Shown: positions 12,329 through 24,500 of the stretch, piece after piece
Numbering within the stretch: the stretch's first letter is position 1
Layout: each line of letters starts with the position of its first letter
NCBI GenBank assembly: GCA_027579435.1
Contig: JANBPK010000719.1
Span: forward strand, 62,001-126,000
Direction of reading: 5' to 3'
Length of the DNA: 64,000 bases
DNA from: Candolleomyces eurysporus
Taxonomy: Eukaryota; Basidiomycota; Agaricomycetes; Agaricales; Psathyrellaceae
Notes under the pieces: model-generated
What the model saw: only the letters and a program-made list of their open reading frames with translations
The model's database searches: none
Told to the model about the DNA's origin: nothing
Made by a program: the position numbers and the translations under genes

Positions 12329-15260
12329 TCACTCGCCTTCGTGCTTACGCTTTACGCCTGCAGCGGAGGACGTAGCCGGAGCGGTAGTCGCGGTGCTTGC
12401 CAACGACCACACAAAAGATCGAGTCCCTTCAACAGCCCTCAAAACATCTCCATACCTCTGGCCCATGATCTCCGAAATTTCCTTCTCGTCACCGACACTT
12501 TTCAAAAACACCAAAGCTGCATCTCGTCTTCCTGTCCAGGTTGTCCCTTCCTTCACCACGTCCTTGGATCCAAGAATCTCTGCAAAATACCACGAAACGA
12601 TGTGAAAGGTGAAGGGCTTGAATAGTGCCGAGGAAAGGCGGAGACCGTGTTTCTCTGCGGTCTTCTTGAGGAGGGGCATTAGGGGAATATAGACCTCCTT
12701 GAAAATCTCCGCCGTGTTAAGGTTCCCTCGTACGTGGAATACGTGACCCAGGAAGTTGGAGCAAGCGTCAGGGTGACCGACGACGAGACACAAGTCGACC
12801 ATCTCCACCACCCAGCCGGCCTTCGAGATAAGTGACCCCTTTGGCACCACCTTTCCCCACTGTTGGGCAGCGACTATGAGGATCTGGCGAATCACGAGGC
12901 TAACAGAAGGGACGGTAGTGGGACCCGAGGCGGTCTGAATAACAGAGATGGCTGGGAACGATCCACGATGTTTGTGAAGTTCCTTCGCCAGGGCGGAAAG
13001 GAAAGGACTGGACTGGTACTGGCTTGGGACGTTGGGTAGAATGCTAGAAGATGGACCCAGCGAGAGTGAGAACCAAAAGATTCGGTTTAGAAAGCAAGTT
13101 CAATCTACTCACACATTCGAAATGACGTCTAGGCCCAATGCTTGAGCAACAGAAACAAGTGTCGGAACGTCCTTGATCGGGCCGGGCTTGTGGGACAAGA
13201 CGACATCTCTCATTAGCCCTGTTGCCCAACCGGGATTCGATGGGTCGCACAGATGGGATGAGAGATCGTTGATAATCTGGACCTGTTCCCGGAGACCCAA
13301 TGTGCCCTTAACGAGCTCTTGAATGCTAACCGAACGACCTTAACGCTGGAAATAGAAAGCCATCGAGGAACTCACGCAGATTGGACAGCAACCAAACCGA
13401 AGGCCTCGACGCCTTTTGCTACGGCTTCTCCGAGCTGAGACGCATCACAGTATGTTAGTGAGTTTTTCCATAGTCCTAGGTCGCTCCAAGAGATAGCACA
13501 GTCGAGAAGCGTGATCACGACAGCGGCCTTCTTCTCTTCGCCATGGATGTTTGGCAGTTGGCCGGATTTCAACTCCTGGAGCGTAGCGGATACAACTGCT
13601 TTGGCGTTGTCGGTCGGCGGTTTGGCCACTAGATCTAGATTTTGGAGAGTCCAAGCGCCTCCCATAATATGAAGAAGAACAGCTGCTTCATCTTCGTTGC
13701 AAAACAGGAGTAACAAGGACCCGGATTCGCGAACATCTGTGAGGGGACAGAAAGATTAAGGCGCGATCACGAATGGGCATATCGTCGTACGTACAGTCAT
13801 CGGACGCGGAACCCTGTGGGCGAAGGATCGCGTCAGACAAGAGCGAAACGTGACGTGGAAGACATGTGGTACGCACCCTCCGCTGCTCGAGGGTACCCAC
13901 GGGCACAAGAACTTCTTCAGGGATTTTGAAGTCAAGGTAGCCGAGATTCGGTTTCCTCCCTGGAGTTATGGGAATACATCCAGTGATCGTGGGGACTCCT
14001 TGCATGAGGTCATCCATGTAATCTAGGAATCTCTCGGATGCGGCCTCGTCTCCGTCCCCCTGTTCGAAATGGTCAAGCGGCAAAAGACACCCTAATTCTT
14101 TCTCCTTGAGCTTCATGTCGGCCAGCCAGAGAGAGAAGCCGAGCTCCTGCGCGATTGAAAACAAATGGATGGTTTTATGGCCGTCGGAGTTGATGAAGGA
14201 CGCCATCTCCTCGCACTGATACAGAAAAGTATCGCAAGTGTGCCGCAAGAAGTAGCCGAACAGAGGCAGTGATTGGTTGACCTTATACTGGCCCGCCTTC
14301 CACCGGCTGAGAACGTTACGAAGGGGGATTAGGGCAGCTTGTGTATCCGGCAATGAGGGTCGAGGAGTCCTGTTAGACGTGTGAATGAGGTCGTAGGAAA
14401 GGGCAAGTCGGCAACCCGATGTAATAGGCTTAACCGCGCAAACAACATCGGCATACCAAGCCACGAAGGACGTGGAGCCCTTGGAGAGCTTTAAATCGAG
14501 CATCGCTGTATGGCCTCCATAGGAGAGATGGATTTCACCGCCTGTGAAGGCGGAAGGAAGGATAAACATAACCGTGGCGAATACTCCGCTTTCGTTGGGT
14601 ATGCTGATCATTGAACTTAGTCAGTGAATGGGGCTAGATTCGGGTAATGATCCTCACTCTTGACGGACATGAGGTGGGAGGCTTTTTGAAACTGGATGTC
14701 AGCAGGAATTCCCGAGAATTGGTCAAGAGCGACTTACTGTGCTCCTTTCCCATAGATGAACAATTTTTTCAGCGCGCACTGCGGCTTACAAGACCAAGGT
14801 TCAAGACCGAGTTCCCTCCAGAGGATTCCCGAGGCCACTTCCTGAACATACTCCAACCATTGAGGGTTCTTGAAGGAGACCTTGGCCGGCTCGACCTCCC
14901 AAATGTTCTGCGAAGACATAAAGGCTTTGGATATCAATGCCTTTGCGCCCTGCTCGGAGAGTGGACGGCCGACAGGACCAACGCCTTCCACACTCAGCGA
15001 GGGATCGGGAGCGAAGTCATCCCTTTCGAGTGAGTAGTAGAACTGCCCAGCACGTTCGAAGTCGCCCGACAACGCAGAGCTTAGATCATTCTGTACTGTA
15101 ATTTAGAGGGGTGTTCGGTGACTGACGAGGAATTTCTTACACGAATGTCACCCGTAGAAGTAAAACGGGGTTTCGGAGGGGACTCTGAAGGCTTTGAGGC
15201 TTTCTGAGAAGGCGTCTTTGACTTGGCCTTGCTTTTCTTCGAGGAGTTAACCTTTTTCAT
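12329..15260 (-). CDS. Fe2OG-dioxygenase-like nuclear protein A, altered metal ligands
   Basis: A minus-strand gene with about eight exons from ATG 15260, starting Met-Lys-Lys-Val-Asn with a Lys/Ser-rich N-terminus. It belongs to a family common in basidiomycetes annotated as 2-oxoglutarate/Fe(II) oxygenase. Family blocks: Glu-Gly-Val-Gly-Pro-Val-Gly (about 14990), the Gly-Val-Phe-Ala-Thr-Val core strand with Gly-Gly-Glu-Ile-His-Leu-Ser (about 14520-14590), and Ala-Trp-Tyr-Ala-Asp-Val with Thr-Ser-Gly-Cys-Arg (about 14400-14460). With the only intron choice I found that keeps phase, the metal motif is His-x3-Asp instead of His-x-Asp, and the usual distal His is Cys. The presumed 2OG-binding Arg remains. 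The C-terminal half is helical, without a domain I can name, and ends with a basic Lys-Arg-Lys-His motif. It is divergent from paralog B. Catalytic loss is inference. Confidence 0.72.
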
Positions 15261-16081
15261 GGCGCTGGGTCAACAAAGAAGAGGGGTTGTTGGATGCTGC
15301 CCGGTCGCCCGTTAGAGGTAGTTGATATATCTTTGAGTCAAGTACTCGTGCACCAGCTGATTCGCAGAAGAGCCGCGGCCTGCCGGATCGTGTTTGTGCA
15401 TGGTGGAGCCAGCAGTCGCCAACATGGAAGCTTCTCGAAAATGTGGTGCACAATTCATGCACAAGTCAGTGGTTATACCGGTCGTGCTTCGTTTCAGTCG
15501 TAGTCCATCGAATATGCATTTCCCTGGCGGTTAGAAGTGAGTTGTTTTAGCTTAATTCGTAATACAGACCCCAGGACAAGTTGTGTGACGAACAGACCTA
15601 CCCTTTGAGCGTTCTGAGCAGTATCAAGGTCAATGACGTTCGACAATTCTGGGGCCTGGGCAGACGCTGACACAAGCGGCATATTTAAATCAGGTCCCCT
15701 CGTGATTGACCGCTGGTTGATAGAAGCAGAGATAAAGAAGGCGTTTTCAAACTTGATCGGTTCATGAACAAGGAGAAGGCCAGAAGACGAGACGAATCAA
15801 GGCCCATGTAGGTGAGAATAGCTTACCCAATTCGTCTGATGTGCCCACTGCCGACGTGCCGAATATTCTCCCCAAGCCTTCAACTTGCGTTCAACAAGGG
15901 GAGAAAGGATGGAAGAAACCATTCAAAGATATCTTTTGCTTCTTTGACTACATGTAGATTATCTGAAGAATGAATGTGTGCCTATCACAAAGGTTCTCGG
16001 TCGGCAGCGCCACGTTGGTGCACCTATTTGGCTCAACCAGTCAGTCTTCTCTCGTTTTTTACGTATTTTCCTTCATCCGCC
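15261..16081. promoter_or_regulatory. Shared upstream region of the divergent Fe2OG-like pair
   Basis: 820 bp separates the start codons of the two paralogs, so both promoters must lie here. Small open frames inside (for example 15494-15682) have no support. No specific factor site is claimed. Confidence 0.35.
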
Positions 16082-19000
16082 ATGACCACGAAACATACTA
16101 CCACTATGGCTCCAGACGACCCCCGAATTCCCAAAAATCTGGATGAAGGGAAGCTGGTTGATAGTGACAAAGAGGAGTCGACTTCTCGGGCCTCAGTTTA
16201 CCCTCACCTAGTATCGGTTCGTTTCGCATCTACTGCCGCTTGCATACATTACTTCTTGCTGACAAAAAGCCATCCAGGATGATTTAGAACCTGTACTCGC
16301 TTCTTTCGAGCACAAAGGTGCATTCCATTATTGCTCCACCGAAGCTAGGGCCCCAAATCCCGCATTAATCATCGAGGGCGTCGGCCTCGTTGGCCTACCG
16401 CTGTCCGAACGCGACGCAAAGCTGGTGATTTCTCATGCTTCGCGGATTTTCGAAGACGAGGATCAGATAGACGTTGGCACAGCTGGAGCTGACTACTGGG
16501 TCATTGAGTCCAGAAAAGTGGGATTTCAGAACGAAAAATGGCATGAATATGTTGAGAAGGTCGCGTCGACGACTGTGTGGAAAGCGCTGGGTGCCGCTCC
16601 GTTTACCTCGAAACCTCGATGCGAGCTGAAGCAATTGACGATCTACCAGACTGGGTCATAGTAAGTTACTCGACCTGTTATTCTTGCGGCATTGTAATGC
16701 TAAACCCTTTGCTTCAGTTCGTCGCCTTCCCAAGAGTGAGCACATTAATTCGAAATTTTATGCAAAATCATTAGCTGACTCCTTTCCACTTAGTACTTGC
16801 AAAGAGGGCGGCGCCTTTGCAACTGTTACGTTTGTTCTTCCCTCTGCCTTTGAAAGCGGCGGAGTCCATGTATCGCACGCCGTAGAGCAGGCTGTCATTG
16901 ACGTGGCAAAGGACTCAAAGCTCAGCACCTCAGTAACAGCTTGGTACAAGGATGTCACTTACGAAGTCAAACCCGTCACTTCGGGCTATCGACTTGCGCT
17001 GTCCTACGACCTCGTTCATACCTCGGCCGACAAACCAAAGCCCGGGCTACCCGATGCAAGTGTGGTTGGTGCCCGTCTCCATCGGGTGTTGCGCGAATGG
17101 AAGCAGGGAAAATACAAGTCACATCCACGCCACCCACAANTTTTTTGCGTACGTACTGTCGAAGAAATACAGCCACGCCGAATTCAATCGGGAAACCCGG
17201 AACCTCCGGGGAGCCGACGCATTGAAAGCTGCCTATTTGTTGCGCGCCTCTCAGGAGCTCGGATTTACTGTGTACCACGGCCATGTGGTCTACGCGGAGT
17301 ATGGTGTTGCAGAGATGGTAGAACGCAACTATAAAGATGAAGACGATGGAGAGGGGCCAAGGGTAAGACGCCCGACACCAAGCCCACCACCAATGTGTGA
17401 TTTCAAGGAATCGATAGAAGAGTATGCGATTACCGGTCTCCTTCGCCTGACGGGTCGCAAGCACCGAACGAGGGCCGGCTTCGACCTTCGTGATCCCATG
17501 GTCTTGACACTCGCTCGTCCCTTCCATGAGGCGAGACCGGACGAGGTCGAGTACGAAGGAGACCTGGTTAGTCTGTTGTTTTACTCTTTCGAATCATTCT
17601 TTTGACTGAATCTTATACACTGGGATGCCAGTACGGAGGAGGAGGAGCGCTTCAACATTGTCAGTCCACCGTGTAGACTGGATTACGCTTCTACTCACAG
17701 CCCTTTCAGACTACTATCGATCGGTTCTCTTCCTTTACAGAGAAGAGCAAGAACTCCTTTTCTGGCATTCTTTGTCCCAAAGCAGTGCTTGGGTCCTCCG
17801 GGAGATCCAATTACCAACACACTCGCCAGATGAAGAAGTCGGGAGAATTACCTCTGTTTTCATCGACAAATTGGCAGGCACCGGGTCGTTTTTAGATTAT
17901 CACGACGACGAGATATGGAGCCAATCTGACAGAGAAAGACTCTCATCTAGTGTCGAGGCTTTGGTGGGATATGCTGCCTGCTGGAAGGACGTGAATGTCT
18001 GGAACAGGATATTTCCTTTTTGCTACGAAGGTGATTTTAGCGAAGGATTCGAGGGTGTCATCGACAAGGCTTTGATGACCTTCGATTTCGCAGAAATTCA
18101 ACCTGGGTGAGCGTTGATGAAAATTTGGACCTCTGTGAAATTGACTAGTCTTGTTGGAATCTCAGTATTACCGCTCTGATCTACAGAGTAGACAGTCTCG
18201 CCCAACGTCTCGACCTTATCACCTTGATATCTCGTCATCCTTCCGATACGGCTGAACCTCAGTGGGCAGATCAAATAGCCAAGAAGGCTTTATCGTCGTA
18301 TAAAGCTGGAAAGCCTGCGGATGTTCCTAGACTGGTGGCACTTGCGAAAGTCGGAGGACTCGGTATCATTAAGGATACGTATGTGATCCTTTTTCACATA
18401 AATTGTCAAGGCGGATCGCTCACAATTCTCCCCGTGTTAGAATCTGCCCCAGTAAATGTGGAACACCTCAAAAGCACGAATTTCTTTGCGAACTTGCGAA
18501 GGCCTTGCACAAGGACCGAAATCAGTTCACAGCGTCTACGCCCGTCAAACTCGAAGGAACGTCGGACTCTGACACTCTTCATCAGCTGCCCACGCTGGAG
18601 CAAGTGATCCGTGAATGCCTGTCAATTGCGGTGCAATACTGCAGCCCTTACGGAGCCTCGTCATGTTCCAGCCTCGATTGGGTCCGCGAAATGGTTGAAC
18701 TCTGCTTCACTGTCGGCGACATACATCCATGCGTTACACTGCTCACAAACGTCCTACGGTCCTCCGCTCACCTGAAGGTTGAAGACAGGTTCAAGAAGGT
18801 CTACGAGCCGCTTATCCCCACTTTCAGAGACACTCTGCGCGCACATGGGCATAACGTTGCTCTGGAACCCTTCAGATCATTCTTCCAGAATATCATCTCG
18901 ACGTACCTCGCATCTATCCTCGGAGACAAACGAAGCATCATCTCAGCTTTCGAGCGCACTCTCAAATGCCAATGCAAGGACTGTCGGGAGCTCGAGCGGT

Positions 19001-19599
19001 GGCTCAACAACCCGACCTCTCCGGTGGAATATCATCTTCGCGCAAAAGGTCCTAAACGATCTCATTTGGAGGATTCTATAAGAAGTTGCGCTAAGGATCT
19101 CCTGTCCTACGAAACGATGCAGGGTCCACCGCCGTACACTCTAGTTGTGAAGAAGCAACCGAAAGCACTGACGAGAGTTGGCTGGGAGGAACGGCAAGCG
19201 GCGGCGATCGCTTTCTTGACTAGCATTGGGGAGGAGGAGGAGTGGAAATTGGTGATGGGGGAGAGGTACAAGGATGCTTTGAAAGCTGTCCAAGGAACGG
19301 AGGCTTTCGTTTTGCGAGCGGATATTGCTGTGACAAGGGCGGATGTTATAAAACCCGCCCCAGCCTTCGCTCCGCTCAAGTTGGAGGACTCGAAAGATTC
19401 GGTATCTCCGGTAAAGCCGGAAGACTCAAAAAGCTCCTTGCTTCCGGTCAAGCTGGAAAACTCGAAAGATTCGGTTCATCGTCTGGTGAAGGCTGAAAGC
19501 GGTGGTGGCGAGATCTTGGCCGCCGTTGGCGTGAAGAGAAAGCGTTCAGATTCAATGGACAGCGAGAGTAGATTCAAGGTGAAGGTAGAAGCGGATTGA
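16082..19599 (+). CDS. Fe2OG-dioxygenase-like nuclear protein B with SUMO-motif-rich tail
   Basis: Paralog of the divergent gene at 12329-15260; both share the same domain order. ATG 16082 (an in-frame ATG at 16106 is the alternative). The first exon ends near 16218 and the next resumes with Asp-Asp-Leu-Glu near 16279. The core strand Gly-Gly-Ala-Phe-Ala-Thr-Val is near 16810. The metal motif reads Pro-Ser-Gln-Asp, so the first His is Ser. The distal His position is Tyr in Asp-Val-Thr-Tyr-Glu-Val-Lys-Pro, while the following Arg is kept. This predicts a protein that cannot bind iron normally. Deleting the N at 17140 restores the frame. The C-terminal tail (19366-19599) holds a 13-residue repeat with several hydrophobic-Lys-x-Glu motifs and a Lys-Arg-Lys-Arg nuclear signal. 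Length is about 950 residues. Confidence 0.75.
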
Positions 19600-20767
19600 T
19601 TATCGTGAATCGTTGTGTTTGTTATTCCTGGTATTTTCTTGACATTTACATGTATATATTTGTGCCCTCCGAATTTATTGATAAAATCGAACACGTCCGA
19701 GTCGCGTCGCGTTGACGGGTTGTGACCGACCCTTTCAGCCGTGACCTGGGGCTGCAATGAACTTGGACTCGTAGCAAGAGGGCCCTTTCTTCATTTGGCA
19801 AAGGAGTCTGGGCTGCGACAGTTGTGAAAGTCACAAAGCTAATTACTGATGCCGGGCTTTCAACGAGAAACAAGACCCGACCTTTCAAAGTTCTGGCTTA
19901 GTATTCAACGCAGTCCCAATGAGAAGCACTGTCGCTGGGAGAGAATTCGGTATCCGACTTGCGAGGATGCTTGGTAGTCGTCCAATTCTACTTCCGCCTG
20001 CATTTTGGAGGTAGCGGCCTTCACCTTGAATCCGTTTGGAAACTTGGGCAAGAGCGGATTTGCAGGCCGTATAGCGAAGAGTCGGGAGGCACTCGTTTTT
20101 AATCTCGAGTACGAGACGCGTCTGTAATGAGCTGGAGGAGCTGAAAGAGTTCGAGCAATCAACAGCCTGAAGCCGAATATCAAACTGGACACTCACTCTT
20201 CCGTGCAGATTGTGCTGATGGAGGTCACCTTCAGTGCTGTAGACCCTCGGCTCTACCTGCGCATTATTTGATTGCTCCAAAAGTTTTGCGCCCGGTAAAG
20301 GGTGTTGCGGCTGCCTACGAGAAGAAGGGAAACAGTGGCGGGGAAGAGGAGAGGTCTTCGTAGCCTTGCGATGGTCAGATCACTTATTTTGTACGGTCTT
20401 CACTACTGTGGACCCTCCTTAGCGAATACGACACAAATGCGAGGTCTCAGCTTCCGAATTCATTAAAACCCGTGGCCGGCGTTGCATCCTTGTAGGAATC
20501 ACGAAACAGGCCTATAAAAGCCGAGGGTCCATCTCGTCTACGTGGGATGGGCAGCGAGCGAGCTGAGATTCTAAGAAATGAGAACGAACATGTCCAGCTT
20601 TCGCCAGAATTTGAGCTCTCTTCCTCCCTACTCATCAATTTTCTGACGCAAATGCCCATTTGTCGGCGCCTGTCGATGAGTTTCAAACTTTCAAAGACCG
20701 CGAGCGCCTCAAATATAAAGGCGAGTGCCAGTTGGTTCGAAACGCCACACCTTCTTACTTCGCTTCC
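19600..20767. other. Gene-free interval
   Basis: 1.17 kb between the Fe2OG-like gene B and the Hsp70-like gene. Minus-strand frames at 19885-20280 and 20447-20686 lack recognisable features. The right end must contain the promoter of the Hsp70-like gene. Nothing else was seen. Confidence 0.45.
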
Positions 20768-23243
20768 ATGGTACTCTCCACACCATTGAATCGTAGACCC
20801 TACAACGGGACGCGTAGAAAGCTTGTTCTTGCGTTTGATGTAGGGACGACATATAGTGGTATCTCATACAGGTGTGTTCGTACTACGTCAAAACCTGAAC
20901 CCGAAAGGAAATTCATCTGATTGGGCGACGTTCCTCCAGTATCCTTGATCCCGACCAGGTGCCAGAGATTAAAGGTGTTACGAGGCTCGTGATTCGTCCT
21001 GAAACTTCTGATTTATGTAAGTTGACATCTTCTTCGATTCTTTATAGGTTCCCCGCAAACGAATATATAAGCGGTGCTTCCAAGATCCCCACCGTGATTT
21101 ACTACGATAAGGCCGGTCATGTCCAAGCTGTTGGGGCCGAGGCAATGGAGGATGGAATCCACGAGAGGGCCTTGGACGAGGGCTGGGTGAAATCCGAGTG
21201 GTGCGTCCGAGTTCGTCTGGGACAATCAAAGTCGGTTGTCATCGCTCAACGCGTCTTTCAGGTTCAAGCTGTTGATTCGACCTAAACCGGGTGAATTGGA
21301 CTCAGATTTCGCAGACAAAATACCCCCTCTTCCACCAGGCAAGACAGTTGTCCAAGTACTTGCCGACTTCTTGCAGTATCTGCAGGCGTGTGCTGCTGCC
21401 TACATCAAAGGAACTCACGCTAACGGTCGGGAGCTATGGGAGTCAGTCTCATCTGACATCGACTATGTCATCTCTCATCCCAATGGCTGGGAGGGTTATC
21501 AACAGAGCCAGATTCGAAAAGCCGTTGTAATGGCCCAGCTTATCCCAGACACAGATAAAGGTCACTTGCGGGTGCTGTTCGTGACGGAGGGTGAAGCCAG
21601 TCTTCACTTTACCATCGACAACGCGTTGCCAGCTGGAGTGATTGAAGCTGGGGAGGGTATCATCGTAGTAGATGCTGGAGGCGGAACTGTTGATATCAGC
21701 GCTTACAGTAAAAGGGCAGGATCCGGTAACAAGATCGAAATCTTTGAAGAAATTGCGATCCCCCAGTGCCACTTCTTCGGCTCTGTTTTCGTCAGCCTCC
21801 ATGCCCGATTGTTCCTCGATGGTGCGTAGCCGCCTGTTAACACTGATCCTGGCATCTAATGGTTGTTCTTTCTCGGGAACAGAATATCTCAAGGAATCTG
21901 ACTACCACGATGAGCTTGAAAACATTGTGCGCTGCTTCGACAAATCAACAAAGATCCGATTCAAAAACGACCGGCAACCGCAATACATCAGGTTCGGGCG
22001 AAACAACGATAATGACCCCCTACACAACATTCGATTTGGCCAACTCAGGCTCTCTGGGTGAGTGACCACTGATAGTTTGATTCCGTTGATCTTACACCTG
22101 CCCTTGACAGAACCGACGTTGCCAAGTTTTTTGAGCCTTCGGTGATTTGCATCGTTGATTCCGTGCTAAGCATGGTTGCGAATACACACACACCGATTAA
22201 GGTGAGTAGTCTTTCTATGTCTGTTTATGTATATACCTCACATCGCCCAGCACGTTGTGCTTGTCGGAGGCTTTTCCGCAAGCGACTGGTTAGTCTCAAA
22301 GGTCGACCAAGCGCTCAGTCCGAAAGGATTGAACGTCGTTCATCCCGAAAACTATGTGTAGGTCAATTCCTTCTACTTTACGTCTCCACAATACCCAAAA
22401 TGACCGCCTCGCACAGGAATAAAGCTGTGTCCGATGGTGCCGTCTCGTTCTACCTCGACCGGCGTGTAAAGATGCGTATCGCCAAGGTGGCATATGGCCC
22501 AATATACAACACACTTTACGATCAAAAAGACCCGGAGCACCGACAAAGAGAGTCTAAGATACGTTCCTCGCTTGATGGTACAAAACGAATTCCGAATCGT
22601 TTTAGCCCTATCTTACCAAAGGTAGGTGTGTCCTTGACCGCTGGCAGTGGGGTTTTGAAGCTAATGCAACGTGCACACATACTTAGAATACCCAGGTATC
22701 CGAGGAGCAAAAGTTCTTCCTCAAACTCAGCAGAAAGATCAGCACAACGAGCGGTTTGAAAGTAGATACACATGTATGGTGCTATGTGGGGCAAGACGCC
22801 AGTCCTCGATGGAAAGACGTGGATGAAGGTGAGTCAGCATGCGCACTTCGAGCATGCGCCATCATGTCATTGACTACGACTTGATATTTTCAGGCAACTA
22901 TCGCAAACTGTGTATGCTAGAAGCCGACGCTTCCTTTTTGCGTCATCAAACACCACAAAAGAACATGAATGGGACAAGTGGAGAATACTGGGCGTTTGAC
23001 TTTACTTTCGTTATTTGGTTTAGTGCAACAGAATTACGTGCTCAGCTGGTTTGGAAGGAAAATGTGTGTGTTTTTCGTCCTCAACTCGAAGTAAATGTTG
23101 CTGATCTGTTGCATGATCATCACCACGAACGTTAGGGAGTGGAGAAGCAGTACGTACTTTCTCTGCGCGTATATCTCATGCAGGTCTGACCGGGTTTGGG
23201 TAGGGGTCCAGCGAAGATAGTGTATGAACCTAACGATGTTTGA
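20768..23243 (+). CDS. Hsp70/HSP12A-like ATPase without a substrate-binding domain
   Basis: About nine exons. The first in-frame ATG is 20768; no ATG occurs upstream in that frame back to about 20660. The actin/Hsp70 ATPase fold motifs are visible: phosphate-1 Phe-Asp-Val-Gly-Thr-Thr-Tyr-Ser-Gly (about 20835), phosphate-2 Val-Asp-Ala-Gly-Gly-Gly-Thr-Val-Asp (about 21668), and an adenosine motif Leu-Val-Gly-Gly-Phe-Ser (about 22258, just after an intron). Introns interrupt the gene at many places. The last small exons join at 23138-23155 and 23209-23243, ending at TGA 23241-23243. The C-terminus is a beta-rich segment of the kind seen in fungal and animal HSP12A-like proteins rather than the classic peptide-binding domain. 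Such proteins are expanded in mushrooms; their clients are unknown. All nucleotide-binding motifs look intact. Confidence 0.88.
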
Positions 23244-23520
23244 AATGTACGGACAGTAGGCTCTAATTCGAGTACCCGGCATCGAGAGTCGTTCTAGTTG
23301 TCTGTTCAATGAATGAGCATAATAATATGTGTATTATGCAGCTCAGATTACTGTGCAGATTTTGATTGTATCATTTGTCCATTCGGTAGATCTACCAAGA
23401 CCATTTAGAGACAGACATAGGGACAACGATTCCTCTGGGTCAAGTTCAAGCCTGAAATCTTTCATGCTTTGCCTATTCCCTGAATCCACAGCCAAGGATG
23501 CTTACTTCTAAGTAAGAATG

Positions 23521-23730
23521 GCCTTGCTTTGCTACAACATCAGCTTGGGCTCAGGTATACAGCACAGGTGTAACCACTGAGATGCCAGGTGCCAGATATT
23601 GTGAAAAATTTCTGAGAGGCAGAAGTGTGCATTTTGGTTGTGACTTGTGAAGTTGCCAGTCCTTACTCCCACTCATTGAGACCAGCCTTGCTTTGCTACA
23701 GTATCAAGATCCAGGTATACAGNCTCAGGT
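23521..23730 (+). repeat. Short direct repeat near the desert boundary
   Basis: A segment at about 23521-23568 (GCCTTGCTTTGCTACA, then ATCA, then CAGGTATACAG) recurs at about 23691-23722 with the same three blocks. This probably marks the edge of an old mobile element. No coding content was seen. Confidence 0.4.
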
Positions 23731-24064
23731 TTTTCTATGGAACATTGATCATGATTACAAAAAAATATAGAAGTGAATAAACTTTATGCAGTCCTGTTGA
23801 GACCCTCATCTAGTTAACAGTGTTGCAAGCAGATTGGAAGTAAACTGAGCTATCCTGCAAATCAAACCTCATCTTTTCTTTATCATCTCTTGTACACAAT
23901 TGGCATGCAGTGGGAAGCTTCAGTTTGTGCACCCTTTTCAAAGCTCCTTCTCATTTACTATTTTTGAATACTTGCATTCACTTGTGTGTGAGTGCTTGTC
24001 CTGGCTGCTGGTAAGCAATCAAATGTAGATTTCTCACAGATCACATCATGCATTAGGAATCATG

Positions 24065-24335
24065 GTGAAGATTGAGAATGGCAAGACCTAGAAACTACTC
24101 TACTCAATGCCCACTCAACCTATCAATTGAGCTGTGCAAGATTTTTATAAACAGAGACCTTGTGCATCAAAGTTAGGCCACACAAAATCAAAGTNGCAGG
24201 ATGTGGAGGTAGTAGAGAGTATTAAGAATTGGATAAATTATTCTCTGCTATTCTCTTTGAGTTCTCAAGTGTACACACAGCAGGACTGCTGTGCCGATTC
24301 CAACTGTGGCATGGTGGGTGCATCATGTTAGACAA
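24065..24335 (+). repeat. Decayed copy of the element at 24497-24730
   Basis: This segment aligns with 24497-24730 through blocks such as GATTGAGAATGGCAAGAC against GATCGAGAATGGCGAGAC, TTGAGCTGTGCAAG against TCGAGCCGTGTGAG, and a shared GAGTATTAAGAAT. The left copy has TG or CA where the right copy keeps CG. It looks like part of a non-coding terminal repeat of a mobile element. Confidence 0.55.
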
Positions 24336-24361
24336 ACTCTCCATAATCTCTTTGTCTTCAA

Positions 24362-24500
24362 CATGATTTTGATTCCAAGGCCTCTAAATGCCTCAGGTAC
24401 TTGTACCCTGCAGTGTTTAGGTTTAGAAAAGAATTGTAAAGTACAGATAGTACGGCTGAAAGGTGCATCTTAAAACCAGAGGCCTCGGAATATGCCGCGC
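24362..24500 (+). repeat. Repeat shared with 27993-28230
   Basis: The block AATTCCAAGGCCTCTAAATG and a later block (GTAAAGTACAGATA, CTGAAAGGTGCATCTTA, CCAGAGGCCTCGGAA) recur at 27993-28230, where they are separated by about 140 extra bases. The 24-kb copy therefore lacks the middle, or the 28-kb copy gained it. CG in GCCTCGGAATATGCCGCG is CA in the second copy. Confidence 0.55.
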
